17,399 nt of DNA from JBIOJM01 sp044450785 (GCA_044450785.1 JBIOJM010000216.1:1-17399), one strand, 5' to 3'; shown: positions 8,339 through 17,327, counted from the first letter of the stretch. Notes: generated by a model not told the origin, from the letters alone. A program made the numbers and translations.

Positions 8339-10132
8339 TCACCGGAGGTCCCGGCCGAATAGGTCTGACATGTCCGTGTACATGCTCCAGATCCGACGCG
8401 AGCGTGCCTCGTGGGGAAGTCCGAGCGTTTCGGAAACAGGGCGTCTGGCATAGTCCGCGTCGAGCCCGAGCCTCGGACTGACCGGCACTTTCTCGAGCCG
8501 GGCCACCGCGGCGCGCGGGTCGAAAATCGACCAGCCCCAAAACTCCGCCTCAGGCGAGCGGGCCAGCACCAGGTCGTCGTCTTCCATCTGAACTCGAATT
8601 GGCTCAAACAAGGCCGCGGCCACATCGCGGTCGTACCAAGCCAGAAGAACAACCAACACTCGGTTCCAGAGTTCGCCTGTTGCGCGAGGATTGCCGATGG
8701 GGGGCCGCATGGCGACGGCATGCCAGAAGAGCTCGGGTACCAGGGCCGGATCGATTTGCTCGACGAGCGGCAACAAGACCCCGCGGGTCCATGGCGTGGA
8801 TCGGTACCCCGCCCCCTCTTTCGTCAACCGATCGATCCCTTGCATGGCAGTCTGAAACGCCCGGTGCGCGGCCGCCTCGTCGCGCGACTTCAAGCCGAGG
8901 GCGAGGAACAAGTACATCTCCGGGTGGTCGAAAAACCGCTGCGATTCTTCGACCAGCCTCTGGGCCCGCGCCGGATCAATCGTGGCCATTTTCCAGGCAA
9001 TCGCCGGCGGGAGCCAGTCTCGTCCAGCCTCTTGGGGGATCTGTCTCAACACGCGTTCGGCCTCGGCGGGATTGTCCGCGGCCAGGCGGAAGGCGATGTT
9101 CTCGAGGATGCGGCTTGCGGAATCCATACCGCCTGTGGGAAATTCCTTACCACCGGCGGGGAATTCCTTGGCGATGGCCAGGGCCGACGGCAGGTCGACC
9201 CGGGCCAGCCGGGCGGCAAAACTGCCCCGCCGAGGATCCTTCTTTCGCGGGGTCTGGTTCGCCAGTCGGAGTCCATCGGCGAAGAGGGTCTTGGCCTTAT
9301 CCTTTTCACCCAGCTCGTACCAACGCTCGGCCACTTCGCCCATGTGGTAGAAGCGCCAGATCGGGTCCGTCGCGGCCTTGGCTTGAAGTGCCGCGGCATC
9401 GAGGAGGGCCAGCTTACGATCACGCTCCCGTTCCGGCAGGGCATCGGCAACGACCACCAAGGCCAAGGCGCGGGCGTTTGGCTCCTCGATCGATTCCGCC
9501 ACAGCCGCCGCTTTAATCGGATCGGTCCGAGCCAGCGCCCGAGCCACCTGGCCCTGGATCCTTGACTTCACGACTGCGTTGAGAAACTCTACCTCCTCCA
9601 GCTTCCGCAGCACACCGGCGGGATCGGCCGTCGCGAGCGACTGCAGGTCGCCGTCCGGCCCGGTGGTGAGAGCCCGTGGCGCGGCCAGCGTGTCGGGCAC
9701 GTCCGTATTGGGAACCCCGGCAGCGAAGGAGACGACTCGTGGGGAGACCGATGCCCCAGCGACCGGTTGACCGTCAGGCCCTTCGATCTTGACGGTCCTC
9801 GGCTCCGGCTTCCGCAAGATCAAAGCCGGCGGCGACCGGTCGACCGGCGCGGCCGTGATCGCCGTGCCGGCGCGATAGGCCCAGACTCTCGCACGGAGAT
9901 TGTAAACCCCTCCCAGCGAAGGCGTCGTGAGCCGGTACCGGCCTGCGGCATCCGTCTTGGTCCGCACCTCCACCGGTTGCACCTTGCCTCCCCCTGGTGC
10001 GGGAGCATGGAAGACAACCTGCGCATCGGCGACCGGCTTGCCCTGGTCGTCGACGACGGTGCCCTGGAGCGTCCCCCCATGGAATTGAGCCACCAGGGCC
10101 ATGGCCAGTATTGGACCGAATAACGTCGTCAT
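8339..10132 (-). CDS. exported regulatory-like domain/helical repeat protein, shortened paralogue
   Basis: A 597-residue protein and the most downstream of three tandem paralogues. An N-terminal signal sequence (MTTLFGPILAMALVAQ) is followed by a carboxypeptidase-regulatory-like beta domain (TLQGTVVDDQGKPVADAQVV) and part of a second (VKIEGPDGQPVAGASVSPRV). The rest is alpha-helical and repeat-like, rich in AAAVAESI, DRKLALLDAAALQAKA, ARVDLPSALAIAKE and DPRAAVARLEKVP motifs, resembling TPR/HEAT-type scaffolds. Compared with the paralogue at 10156-12708 it lacks about 240 residues: after LTTGPDG it joins directly to the helical region, losing the later beta domains. Start 10132 is supported by AAGGAGG (10141-10147) eight bases upstream; the frame remains open beyond but overlaps the neighbour. 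It is probably translated from the same mRNA as the upstream paralogue. Function unknown; an envelope-associated binding or assembly role is only a guess. Confidence 0.85.
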   Translation of the reverse strand: MTTLFGPILAMALVAQFHGGTLQGTVVDDQGKPVADAQVVFHAPAPGGGKVQPVEVRTKTDAAGRYRLTTPSLGGVYNLRARVWAYRAGTAITAAPVDRSPPALILRKPEPRTVKIEGPDGQPVAGASVSPRVVSFAAGVPNTDVPDTLAAPRALTTGPDGDLQSLATADPAGVLRKLEEVEFLNAVVKSRIQGQVARALARTDPIKAAAVAESIEEPNARALALVVVADALPERERDRKLALLDAAALQAKAATDPIWRFYHMGEVAERWYELGEKDKAKTLFADGLRLANQTPRKKDPRRGSFAARLARVDLPSALAIAKEFPAGGKEFPTGGMDSASRILENIAFRLAADNPAEAERVLRQIPQEAGRDWLPPAIAWKMATIDPARAQRLVEESQRFFDHPEMYLFLALGLKSRDEAAAHRAFQTAMQGIDRLTKEGAGYRSTPWTRGVLLPLVEQIDPALVPELFWHAVAMRPPIGNPRATGELWNRVLVVLLAWYDRDVAAALFEPIRVQMEDDDLVLARSPEAEFWGWSIFDPRAAVARLEKVPVSPRLGLDADYARRPVSETLGLPHEARSRRIWSMYTDMSDLFGRDLR

Positions 10133-10155
10133 GGAATCGGCCTCCTTCTCATCGC

Positions 10156-12708
10156 TCAGAACCGGTCCAGGAAAACGTCGCGGTTCGACGGATTGAAGAT
10201 CGGTTCCCACCAGGGCCAGGTCTTGCGCCAGCGATTGTCGTGGGCGAGTGAGAGCGTTTCGATGACAGAGATCCGCATGCGGTTGTCGTTGGGGTCGAGG
10301 CTCGGCATCGGGACTTTCTCGAGCCGGGCCACGGCGGCACGCGGCTCGAAGAGCGACCATGCCTCGAACATCACCTGCGAGGCGCCCGGCTCTGTGCCGC
10401 TCGTTCCCAGACGCTGACGGGCCGGCTCGAAGAGCGCGGCAGCCACGTCGCGGTCGTACCACGCGAGGTACATCGCCCAGACGGGAGACTGCCTCGCGGC
10501 GAGCGCGCGCCAGACCAGCTCGGGCACGAGCGCCGGGTCGATCGCCTCGGCGATCGGCAACAGCCGAACGGCGAGCTGTGCACATTGTTGCGGCTGGTCT
10601 TGCATGAGCCGGTCGAGGTCGTGCAGGACGGCGGCGATTGCCTGCCGCGACGCCAGCTCATCGCGCCCCTTCGCGCCCAGGGCAAGACAAAGTTCGTGCT
10701 CAGGCAGGCCCGAGTCTCCCCGCCAGCCCTCGAGCAGTTGCCGGGCGCGAGCCGGATCGAGTGTCGCGACCTTCCAGGTGACGACCGGAAAGAGCCATTC
10801 CCGCGCGCTCTCAACGGGATATTGGTCGACAAACCGCCGGGCATCAGCCGGATTGTCCCAGGTCAGATGAAAGGCGATGTTGGCGGCGATGCGTGCTCCG
10901 TGGAGCCCTTCGCCCTTGAGCGGCTTGGCCAGCGCCAGGGCCTCCGGCAAGTCGACCCGCGCCAGCCGGCCGGCGAACGAGCTGCTCTGCAACGACTTAT
11001 CTTTGAACTGGCGTGCCAGACGAACGCCCTCGGCGAAAAGGGCCTTGGCCTTGTCGACCTCGCCCAGCTCGTACAATCGCACGGCCACTTCGCCCAACTG
11101 GCGCACGTGGTCGGACGGGTCGATCGTCCCCTTCGCGTGGACAGCCGCGCGGTCCAGGAGGGCGAGCTTGCGCTCGCGCTGGGTCCCGGGGAGCCGATCG
11201 GCCAGGCGAGCCAAGGTCCCCGCGCGCGTGCCGGCGTCGGCGATCGACTCGGCCACCGCCGCCGCTTCCTCCAGGTCCGTGTCCGCCAGGGCACGCGCCG
11301 CCATGCTCTGGATGGAGGACCTGATCCTCACATCGGGGATCTTCGCCGTTTCCAGCCTTTGAAGCACTCCCACGGGGTCGGCCGGCGCCATGAAGCGCAA
11401 CACCCAGGCCCTCGTGTTGTCGTCTCCTCGCTGCGCAGCCGCTTGCCACCACGGGTCGAGCAGCCGCCGGGCCAGGGCCCGCGACTCCTGCAGCGGGATC
11501 GGGTCGGGCAGCGTCTTCATCTCCCGCGCCGGCCGCTCGGTGGTGCGCGTCAGCTCGACTGTGACGCTGCGTTCACCCGGCTTGAGCAATTGCCCATGAA
11601 ACCGAAACCCCGCACCGCGCACAAAGACAAACACCGGCCCCTGACGAATTCCCCCCAGCGAGAATCGCCCCTCGACGTCGGTCTTGGCACTTGTTCGCTT
11701 CGATCCGTCGCCCGACCGAAAGACCTCGGCATCCGCGACCGGCTTCCCTTGCCGGTCAACCAGGCGCCCCGCGATTGTGCGCAACGGCCGCAATTCCAGC
11801 GGAGCCAGCGTCACCGGCTTTTCGGCCATCGTGATCCAATCGGAGACGGTCGGCTCTCCGTCTTCTCCACGAACCACCACCCGGTAGGTCGAGCCGGCCA
11901 TGAGCGCCTCGGGTGTCTGGAATGAGCCGTCGGCGCGCGTGCGCACCGGTCCGTTCTTGAAGTCGAGCCGGTTGGGAAGCAGGTGGTCGGCAACGCGCTT
12001 CGACCAGACCTCGACCACCTGACCGGCGATGCCCCGGCCGTCTTGGTCGACGATCTTGCCCGCGAGCCGGCTGGTTTTCTTGAGCCGGATGGCGATCGTC
12101 GGTTCGACGGTGCTCTGACGCGGTCTGTCGACGATCAGGAGGTCCTGAGTACCGATCGTGTCGGCCGTGATTCGCGCGGCCACTAACTGGTCGCGGCCCC
12201 GCAGGTACGCGATTGCGGCGGTGCCGCCCGGCCCGGTGGTGACGGCCAGAGACACGGCCAGCGCCTCCGGCGTGTTCGCAATCGTGTCGCTGGCCGCGAT
12301 GAAGACAGCTCGCGGCGACACCCGCGCCCCGGCGACCGGCTGACCGTCCGGGCCCTCGACCTTGACGGTTCGAGGGTCGTACTTTTGCAAGGCCAACGCC
12401 GGGGCCCGACTGCCTTGATAGGGCACGGCCGCGATCGCCAGCCCCGGCTTGTACGCCCAAACGTGAACGCCGGCGAAGTGAACTTCGCCCAGCGCGGACG
12501 ACTTGAGAACAAACCGGCCCTGGCGGTCGGTCCGGGCCTGCACCTCGGTCGGATTGCCGTTGCCGGCGACTCCAGGCGGAGAATACAGAACAACCTGGGC
12601 GCCGGCGATCGGCTTGCCCTGGTCGTCGACGACGGTGCCCTGGAGCGTTACCCCCTGTATTTGAGCCATCAGGGCCGCGGCCAAGAGGGGGCCAAAGAGC
12701 GTCATCAT
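10156..12708 (-). CDS. exported regulatory-like domain/helical repeat protein, full-length paralogue
   Basis: An 850-residue protein and the intact member of the three. Signal sequence MMTLFGPLLAAALMAQ (cleavage probably near residue 16-20). Four beta-sandwich segments of the CarboxypepD_reg/peptidase-associated type follow at about 20-95 (TLQGTVVDDQGKPIAGAQVV), 112-200 (VKVEGPDGQPVAGARV), 213-300 (RLAGKIVDQDGRGIAGQVVE) and 310-385 (TIAGRLVDRQGKPVADAEVF), each with the DxxGxPxxGxxV signature. From about 400 the protein is helical, with the same repeat motifs as its neighbours (EEAAAVAESIADAGTRAG, RKLALLDRAAVHAKG, YELGEVDKAKALFAEGV). The start is ATG-ATG with GGGAGG upstream. No enzymatic motif is visible. 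Only 23 bases separate its stop from the next paralogue, indicating an operon. Regulatory-like beta domains in other proteins mediate folding or binding; the role here is unknown. Confidence 0.88.
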   Translation of the reverse strand: MMTLFGPLLAAALMAQIQGVTLQGTVVDDQGKPIAGAQVVLYSPPGVAGNGNPTEVQARTDRQGRFVLKSSALGEVHFAGVHVWAYKPGLAIAAVPYQGSRAPALALQKYDPRTVKVEGPDGQPVAGARVSPRAVFIAASDTIANTPEALAVSLAVTTGPGGTAAIAYLRGRDQLVAARITADTIGTQDLLIVDRPRQSTVEPTIAIRLKKTSRLAGKIVDQDGRGIAGQVVEVWSKRVADHLLPNRLDFKNGPVRTRADGSFQTPEALMAGSTYRVVVRGEDGEPTVSDWITMAEKPVTLAPLELRPLRTIAGRLVDRQGKPVADAEVFRSGDGSKRTSAKTDVEGRFSLGGIRQGPVFVFVRGAGFRFHGQLLKPGERSVTVELTRTTERPAREMKTLPDPIPLQESRALARRLLDPWWQAAAQRGDDNTRAWVLRFMAPADPVGVLQRLETAKIPDVRIRSSIQSMAARALADTDLEEAAAVAESIADAGTRAGTLARLADRLPGTQRERKLALLDRAAVHAKGTIDPSDHVRQLGEVAVRLYELGEVDKAKALFAEGVRLARQFKDKSLQSSSFAGRLARVDLPEALALAKPLKGEGLHGARIAANIAFHLTWDNPADARRFVDQYPVESAREWLFPVVTWKVATLDPARARQLLEGWRGDSGLPEHELCLALGAKGRDELASRQAIAAVLHDLDRLMQDQPQQCAQLAVRLLPIAEAIDPALVPELVWRALAARQSPVWAMYLAWYDRDVAAALFEPARQRLGTSGTEPGASQVMFEAWSLFEPRAAVARLEKVPMPSLDPNDNRMRISVIETLSLAHDNRWRKTWPWWEPIFNPSNRDVFLDRF

Positions 12709-12812
12709 GGAATGGGCCTCCCAAACAATTTGAAGATCGAGCCCAATGGTCTTTCCCCGATGGAATCACTTCCCGACAAATCAGCGAGAATACTCACGCC
12801 ACACGTCCGCTC

Positions 12813-15078
12813 TCAGAGGTCACGCCCGGTTCCACCGAAGATGATATCCCAATCGTCCCAGATCTTGCGCCAGCGCTCTTCATAAGGTCGGGCAAGCGAT
12901 TCGGCCACGACAAGACGTGCACGGATCGCATTGAGCGGAAGTTTGGGATCGATGGGCAGCTTCTCGAGCCGGGCGACCGCGGCGCGCGGGTCGAGGAGCG
13001 ACCAGGCCCGGAAGTCGATGGCCCATGTGGCCAGCTCGTCGCCGTTGGTCTGGTCCATGCGAGCTCGGCGCGACTCGAACAAGGCCGCGGCGACATCGCG
13101 GTCGTACCAGGCGAGATAGGTGATTAGATAATTCGGAGAATAGGCTTGGAGAGAGCGCGGATTCCCGACGGGAAGTCGCGAGGCCACATCGCGCCAGAAG
13201 ACCTCGGGCACCAGTGCCGGGTCGATCCGCTCGATGACCGGCAATAGTTTTCCCGCGATATGCTGATATCGTTCCGGATGCTCTTGCCTCTGCCGATCGA
13301 GCCCTTGCAGACCGATCTGGAACGCCTGGAGCGAGGCCGGCTCGTCACGCGTTTTCGAACCCAGGGCAAGGAACACGTATAGCTCAGGTTTTTGATCAAT
13401 CCATGGCATCCCCTCGATGCACCGCCGGGCACGCGCCGGATCGACAGAGGCCATCTTCCAGCAGAGCGTGGGATCCATCGGCATCAACCGACCCATTCCC
13501 TTGGTCTGGCCCCAGACCCGCTCGGCTTCGGCTGGATTCTGCTCAACCAGCCGAAAAGCCATGCCGCCGAGAATCCTTCCTTGGCCCCGGTCGCCGTTGA
13601 AGTCCTTGGCGATCGCCAGCGCGGCGGGCAAGTCGACCCGCGCCAGCCGGCCAGCGAATCTCCCTCGTTTGAAATCCGTCTTGTCGGTGAATGCCTTGGC
13701 GATCTGAAGGCCCTCGGCGAACAGCGCCCTGGCCTTGTCGGGCCGACCTAGCTCGTACCATCGCTCGGCCACGTCGCCGATGTGGAGCAGTCGGTCGCCC
13801 TGGTCGGTCGCGATCCTGGCCTGAAGCAGGGCGCGATCGAGCAGTGCGAGCTTGCGATCGCGCTCGGTCGCGGGCAACCTATCGGCCAGTTGCACAAGGG
13901 CCCAGGCGCGGGTACCTGGATCCGCGATCGACTCGGCGACCGCGGCCGCTTCCTCGAAGTCGAACGGGGCGAGCGCGATGACCACATCCCTCTGGAGCCG
14001 TTGCCGCCATCCCTCTCCCTTGAACTTTACCGATTCGAGCCTCTCCAGAACTCGCGCGGGATCGACGCTGATCAATGAGGACAGGACAGAGTACCTGGCA
14101 TTGTCTTCCCCTTCCTGGACGGCCTTTTCCCAGAGAGGCTCAACCAGCCGGTGGGCCAGAGCCCGCGACTCCTCCGGCGGGATCGGGTCGGGCAACATCC
14201 TCATCTCCCGCGCCGGCCGTTCGGTCATCCGCGTGAGCTCGACCGTCACGTTTCGATCCGCCGTTTTGATCAACTTGCCATGGAATCGGAACCCCTCGCC
14301 GCGCGCGAAGAGGAACACCGGCCCCTGACGGAACCCGCCCAGCGAAAACCGGCCGCCGGCATCGGTCTTGGCGGTCGTTCCCTCCGGTCAACGCCCGATT
14401 GAAAGACCTCGATGTTCGCGACCGGCTTGCCTTGCCGGTCGATCACCCGGCCGCTGACGGCGCGCAAAGGCCGCAGCACCATCAGGGGCAAGGTCCAATG
14501 CTGCTCCCCGACTGTGATCCAGTCCGAGAGGATCGGCTCCTTGTCCGGTTCGAGGACCGTGATCCGGTACGGCGAGCCGGCCATGAGGTTGTCGGGAGTC
14601 TGGAACGAGCCGTCGGCGCCCGTGCGGAGCGGGCCGTCCTTGAACCCGACCGTGTTCGGACCCAGCCAACCACCCCCGCCTCTCGACCAGATTTCCACCA
14701 CATGATGGGCGACCGCTCGGCCGTCCTGGTCCACGATCCGGCCGGCCAGATGGCTCGTTTTCTTGAGCTTGATCGTGATCACACTTTCCTCTGTGCCGTG
14801 ATCGCCACGCCAGGCCGATAAGCCAAGAAGTTGACACCGTTGATCAGAATCCGGCCGAGCGGTGGAACTTTCAGACTGAACTTGCCAAGGGCGTCGCTCT
14901 TGGTCTGCACCTCGACCGGATCGCCCTTGCCATACGACACGGGGGGCGCGTACAGGACGACCTGGGCGCCCGAGACCGGTTTGCCGTCACCGTCGACGAC
15001 GTCGCCCGTGACCAGCCGATCAGCCTGGGCTTGAGCCAGTAAAGCCGCGGCCAGGAGCGAACCAAAGAGCGTGATCAT
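12813..15078 (-). pseudogene. third paralogue of the exported protein, frameshifted and internally deleted
   Basis: Homologous throughout to the protein at 10156-12708 but broken into three frames. Piece 1 (15078-14779) has the signal sequence MITLFGSLLAAALLAQAQA and first beta domain and stops after FLAYRPGVAITAQRKV. Piece 2, in another frame from about 14793, resumes at EESVITIKLKKTSHLAGRIV, matching the intact protein about 105 residues later. So a ~315-base segment is deleted out of phase. A second shift lies near 14376-14392: QSGVDRR continues in frame only after changing to the frame reading TTAKTDAGGRFSLGGF, then FLFARGEGFRFHGKL and the whole helical region to the TGA at 12813 (501 residues open from 14318). 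Either the gene is dead, or the second, single-step shift is a sequencing error; the first lesion is too large for that. The helical part is well preserved, so decay is recent. Confidence 0.8.
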
Positions 15079-15406
15079 GGATGCAGCTTCCGCGAAAGTG
15101 CCCAGCAGCGCGCGGAAAAACCCGCGCGATCCATTCGTCTTTATCTTAAAGAGCGATATTCCGGCTCGGATGGCCCTTTTTTGGAACTCTCCACGGGCCT
15201 GTCTGAATAGTGCCAATGGGCCTATCGCCCGCGCCGCCCGGGCTGCCATGGACAAATCAGGAAGTATTGCCGGCCCGTTCCTCACCGCGCCGTTCGCGTC
15301 GTCGCGACGTGGTAGACTCTCGTCATCTCTCTCCATCAGATCTCGCGATGGCGCGGGGAGCTCGTGATCGTCGCCGGACGTCAGTCATCGGTGAGGACAG
15401 AAGCTG
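15079..15406. other. divergent intergenic region
   Basis: A 328-base gap between the minus-strand paralogue cluster and the plus-strand Rpn-like gene, so promoters in both directions are expected here. I see no confident -35/-10 pair. A TAAGAT on the minus strand near 15140-15150 is a weak -10 candidate without a good -35. The minus-strand frame stays open through much of the gap but has no coding character. Nothing else recognised. Confidence 0.4.
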
Positions 15407-16279
15407 GTGCATGACTACGACAAGAGTAGCAAGTGGCTGATCCAACATCACGGCGATTCCATCCTGCGCCTGGCTGGTGTGAACGACATCGCCTCCTGGA
15501 CGCCCCTCCAGGCCGAGCTGGTCCAGTCCCGCCGGCTCCCAGACGGCGTGCTCGAGGTTCGAAGCCGTGGCGAGGCCGAGCCCGACGTCTTCATCCTGGA
15601 GATCGCCACCTACCCCGACACACGGGTCCCCTCCCAGGCGGTCCGCGACACGGCGCTCGTCTACCTCGACCGCGACATCGTCCCCGAGGTCATCGTCCTC
15701 TTCCTTCATCCCAACGGGAATGTGGAGGCCGCCGACTCCGCGGCACTGCGAAGCCGAAGGGGCCTGACGAAATGGGATCTCTCCTGGAAGGCGGTCAAGC
15801 TCTGGGAAGTCGCGGCGGAGGAATTGCTTGCCGCGGGCGATGTCGGCTTGATCCCCTGGGTGCCTCTCGCCGACTTCGAAGGACCACCTGAGCAGGTCGT
15901 GCGCCGGTGCCGCGACCGCATCGACCGCGACGCACGGCCCGGGGAGCACGAAAACCTGCTGGCGGTGACCCAATTCCTCCTGGGTTTGCGTTACAATGAC
16001 TTGACGTTGCGTGAGAGACTCGCTGCTCTGTTGGGAGGACGTCAGGCCATGATCGAATCACCGATACTCCAGGAAATCATCGCTGATAACACGCGCAAAA
16101 CCGCGACCGAAACGAGACAAAAGGACATCCTAAACGTGCTCGTGGCTCGTTTCGGAGACATGGCCGAGACCTTGGAGGACGAGTTGAAGGCCGTCGACGT
16201 CAACCGACTCGACGCGCTCGTCAAGCTCGCCGCCAAATGTCGCAGCCTCGCGTCATTCCGCAAGCAGCTCTCGTCCTGA
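15407..16279 (+). CDS. Rpn/YdaD-family recombination-promoting nuclease-like protein
   Basis: A 290-residue protein of the Rpn (COG5464, 'predicted transposase') superfamily, whose members have a PD-(D/E)XK nuclease core. The N-terminal MHDYDKSSKWLIQHHGDSIL and the core strand pattern LPDGVLEVRSRGEAEPDVFI followed by LEIATYPD place the probable acidic catalytic residues around Asp46, Asp60 and Glu65. The middle has LLAAGDVGLIPWVPLADFEG and the C-terminal part LLGGRQAMIESPILQEIIAD, after which a helical tail resembles the dimerising end of these proteins. The start is GTG (15407) with GAGGA at 15393-15397; no in-frame ATG precedes it. The wording closely matches a planctomycete-specific subgroup that I recall being multicopy. 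E. coli RpnA-D promote RecA-independent recombination; whether this one cuts DNA is unknown. Confidence 0.85.
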   Translation: MHDYDKSSKWLIQHHGDSILRLAGVNDIASWTPLQAELVQSRRLPDGVLEVRSRGEAEPDVFILEIATYPDTRVPSQAVRDTALVYLDRDIVPEVIVLFLHPNGNVEAADSAALRSRRGLTKWDLSWKAVKLWEVAAEELLAAGDVGLIPWVPLADFEGPPEQVVRRCRDRIDRDARPGEHENLLAVTQFLLGLRYNDLTLRERLAALLGGRQAMIESPILQEIIADNTRKTATETRQKDILNVLVARFGDMAETLEDELKAVDVNRLDALVKLAAKCRSLASFRKQLSS

Positions 16280-16302
16280 AGCTAGCGACTAGCCACTCCT
16301 CG

Positions 16303-16413
16303 CTACAGATCCCGATACAACTCCTCGAACAACGCAAGGCCACAGCCCGCGTTGAACCGCCAGATCCGCATCCAGCGCCGCTCGGGCGGCATGGCCAGGT
16401 GTCGCGCAGACAT
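16303..16413 (-). CDS. possible small protein (36 aa)
   Basis: An ORF below the usual size threshold reading MSARHLAMPPERRWMRIWRF then NAGCGLALFEELYRDL. GGAAG/AGGAAG lies five to eleven bases before the ATG. The composition (basic-aromatic N-terminal half, amphipathic C-terminal half) looks like a real small protein rather than random translation of GC-rich DNA. It converges on the Rpn-like gene, 23 bases away. No function can be assigned, and the surrounding 240 bases contain no other supported gene. Confidence 0.35.
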   Translation of the reverse strand: MSARHLAMPPERRWMRIWRFNAGCGLALFEELYRDL

Positions 16414-16661
16414 GCCGCTTCCTCTTCCTTCCTGTTGAGTTGTTCAAACACAGGAGGCGGCCAATCGTCGCGAACGCCTGAGCTCACCGAATCCAACCCG
16501 TTGATCGTACAACCGTCATAGAGTGGTCGTCAATGATCCAACGTCCGCCTCTTCAGGTCTGAGCTCAAGATGCTTTCGTAACCTAGTCAGGGCGAGGCTG
16601 GGCCGGCGCGACAGACTGCCAGATAGAGGAGCGGTGCATCCCCTCACCGGTCGGCAACCTC

Positions 16662-16689
16662 TTGACAGGGAATGGAAAGGTCTTACGCT
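16662..16689 (+). promoter_or_regulatory. candidate sigma70-type promoter
   Basis: A perfect TTGACA (16662-16667), a 16-base spacer and TACGCT (16684-16689; three of six consensus bases including the key T, A and final T). Transcription would start near 16696, just before a 7-bp hairpin and a strong terminator, upstream of the cytochrome gene. The -35 is striking, the -10 is weak. Confidence 0.4.
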
Positions 16690-16695
16690 GAAAGT

Positions 16696-16771
16696 ACCTG
16701 CTCAAGGTGGGCAGGCATTCCGATGGCTATGGCGGCCCCGCTGCGCGACTGAGCGCATGGCGGGGTTTTTT
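16696..16771 (+). ncRNA. candidate short structured leader or small RNA
   Basis: Between the candidate promoter and the terminator, about 76 bases could fold into a 7-bp stem CCTGCTC/GGGCAGG (16697-16703 with 16709-16715, one G-U pair, loop AAGGT) followed by the terminator hairpin. GGAATG upstream (16669-16674) could also pair with CATTCC (16716-16721), an alternative fold. No known riboswitch consensus was recognised. It could be a small RNA, an attenuated leader of the cytochrome gene, or the tail of a longer transcript. Confidence 0.25.
16736..16771 (+). terminator. Rho-independent terminator upstream of the cytochrome gene
   Basis: A bipartite stem CCCCGC/GCGGGG (16736-16741 with 16760-16765) enclosing TGCGC/GCGCA (16742-16746 with 16753-16757), a six-base loop GACTGA and a two-base TG bulge, followed directly by T6, G and another T6 (16766-16778). 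Confidence 0.8.
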
Positions 16772-16820
16772 GTTTTTTCCGCGGACGAAGGACTCTCGAT
16801 CGACTGACACGTTAGAAGGA
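16762..16820 (+). repeat. 59-bp leader repeat, copy 1
   Basis: Identical base for base to 17341-17399. It begins in the 3' half of the terminator stem (GGGG), includes T6-G-T6, and runs through CCGCGGACGAAGGACTCTCG into the Shine-Dalgarno region of the cytochrome gene (AAGGA). The preceding base differs between copies. Confidence 0.97.
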
Positions 16821-16829
16821 GGAACTCCG

Positions 16830-17234
16830 ATGAGGAAGTTACTGAGGGCCCTGACCGTACTGGCGTTGATGAGCTCGATTCCGGCCATTCATCTCGCCCG
16901 GGGGGATGATGAAAAGGCAAAGCCGCAGGAACCCAGCGTCTTCATGAAGCAAAAGCTGTCGGCCTCGCAGAACATCCTTGCCGGTCTGACGAAGGCCGAC
17001 TTCGATGCGATCAAGATCAACGCCGAATCCATGCTTGTGGTGGGATATCTTGAGAAGTGGGTCCGCGCCGACACACCGGGATACCAGATCTTGATGAAAG
17101 ATTTCACTTCCGCGAATAAATCGCTGATCGCGGCGGCGCGAGCGAAGAATCTGGATGGGGCGACCATCGCCTACGTCCAGTTAACCTTCAGTTGTGTTAA
17201 CTGTCACAAGATCGTTCGAGGAGATGAAAAGTAG
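16830..17234 (+). CDS. small exported cytochrome c'-like protein
   Basis: A 134-residue exported protein. A cleavable signal peptide is visible (MRKLLRALTVLALMSSIPAI, cleavage probably after HLARG, about residue 25). The mature part is helical: VFMKQKLSASQNILAGLTKA, DFDAIKINAESMLVVGYLEK, W at 77, and a final helix ending in the haem c-binding CVNCHK at residues 122-127, eight residues before the end. A single CxxCH at the C-terminus, with helices before it, is the layout of class II cytochromes (c'/c556 type, PF01322), which bind haem in the periplasm. A strong AAGGAGG (16817-16823) precedes the ATG. The gene is bracketed by two Rho-independent terminators, so it is probably monocistronic. 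Its leader is duplicated at the window end, suggesting a related gene follows. Role (electron transfer or gas binding) unknown. Confidence 0.85.
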   Translation: MRKLLRALTVLALMSSIPAIHLARGDDEKAKPQEPSVFMKQKLSASQNILAGLTKADFDAIKINAESMLVVGYLEKWVRADTPGYQILMKDFTSANKSLIAAARAKNLDGATIAYVQLTFSCVNCHKIVRGDEK

Positions 17235-17327
17235 CCGCCACCCCGACCGAGTCGATCGGCCGCCCGGAACCCCCGCCCCACACCCAAGGGGCGGAGCTGT
17301 CGTGTGGGCGACCCCCGAAGGAAAAAT

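Noticed and set aside
8411..9565. 384-codon plus-strand open frame opposite the shortened paralogue
   Set aside because: Antisense shadow; the minus strand has a Shine-Dalgarno, a signal peptide and clear paralogues.
10133..10585. Upstream extension (151 codons) of the shortened paralogue's frame
   Set aside because: It overlaps the 3' part of the full-length paralogue in another frame; the signal peptide and AAGGAGG mark 10132 as the start.
16283..16306. TAGCGA/TCGCTA inverted repeat after the Rpn-like gene
   Set aside because: A 6-bp stem with an 11-base loop and no T-tract is too weak to call a terminator or a repeat family.
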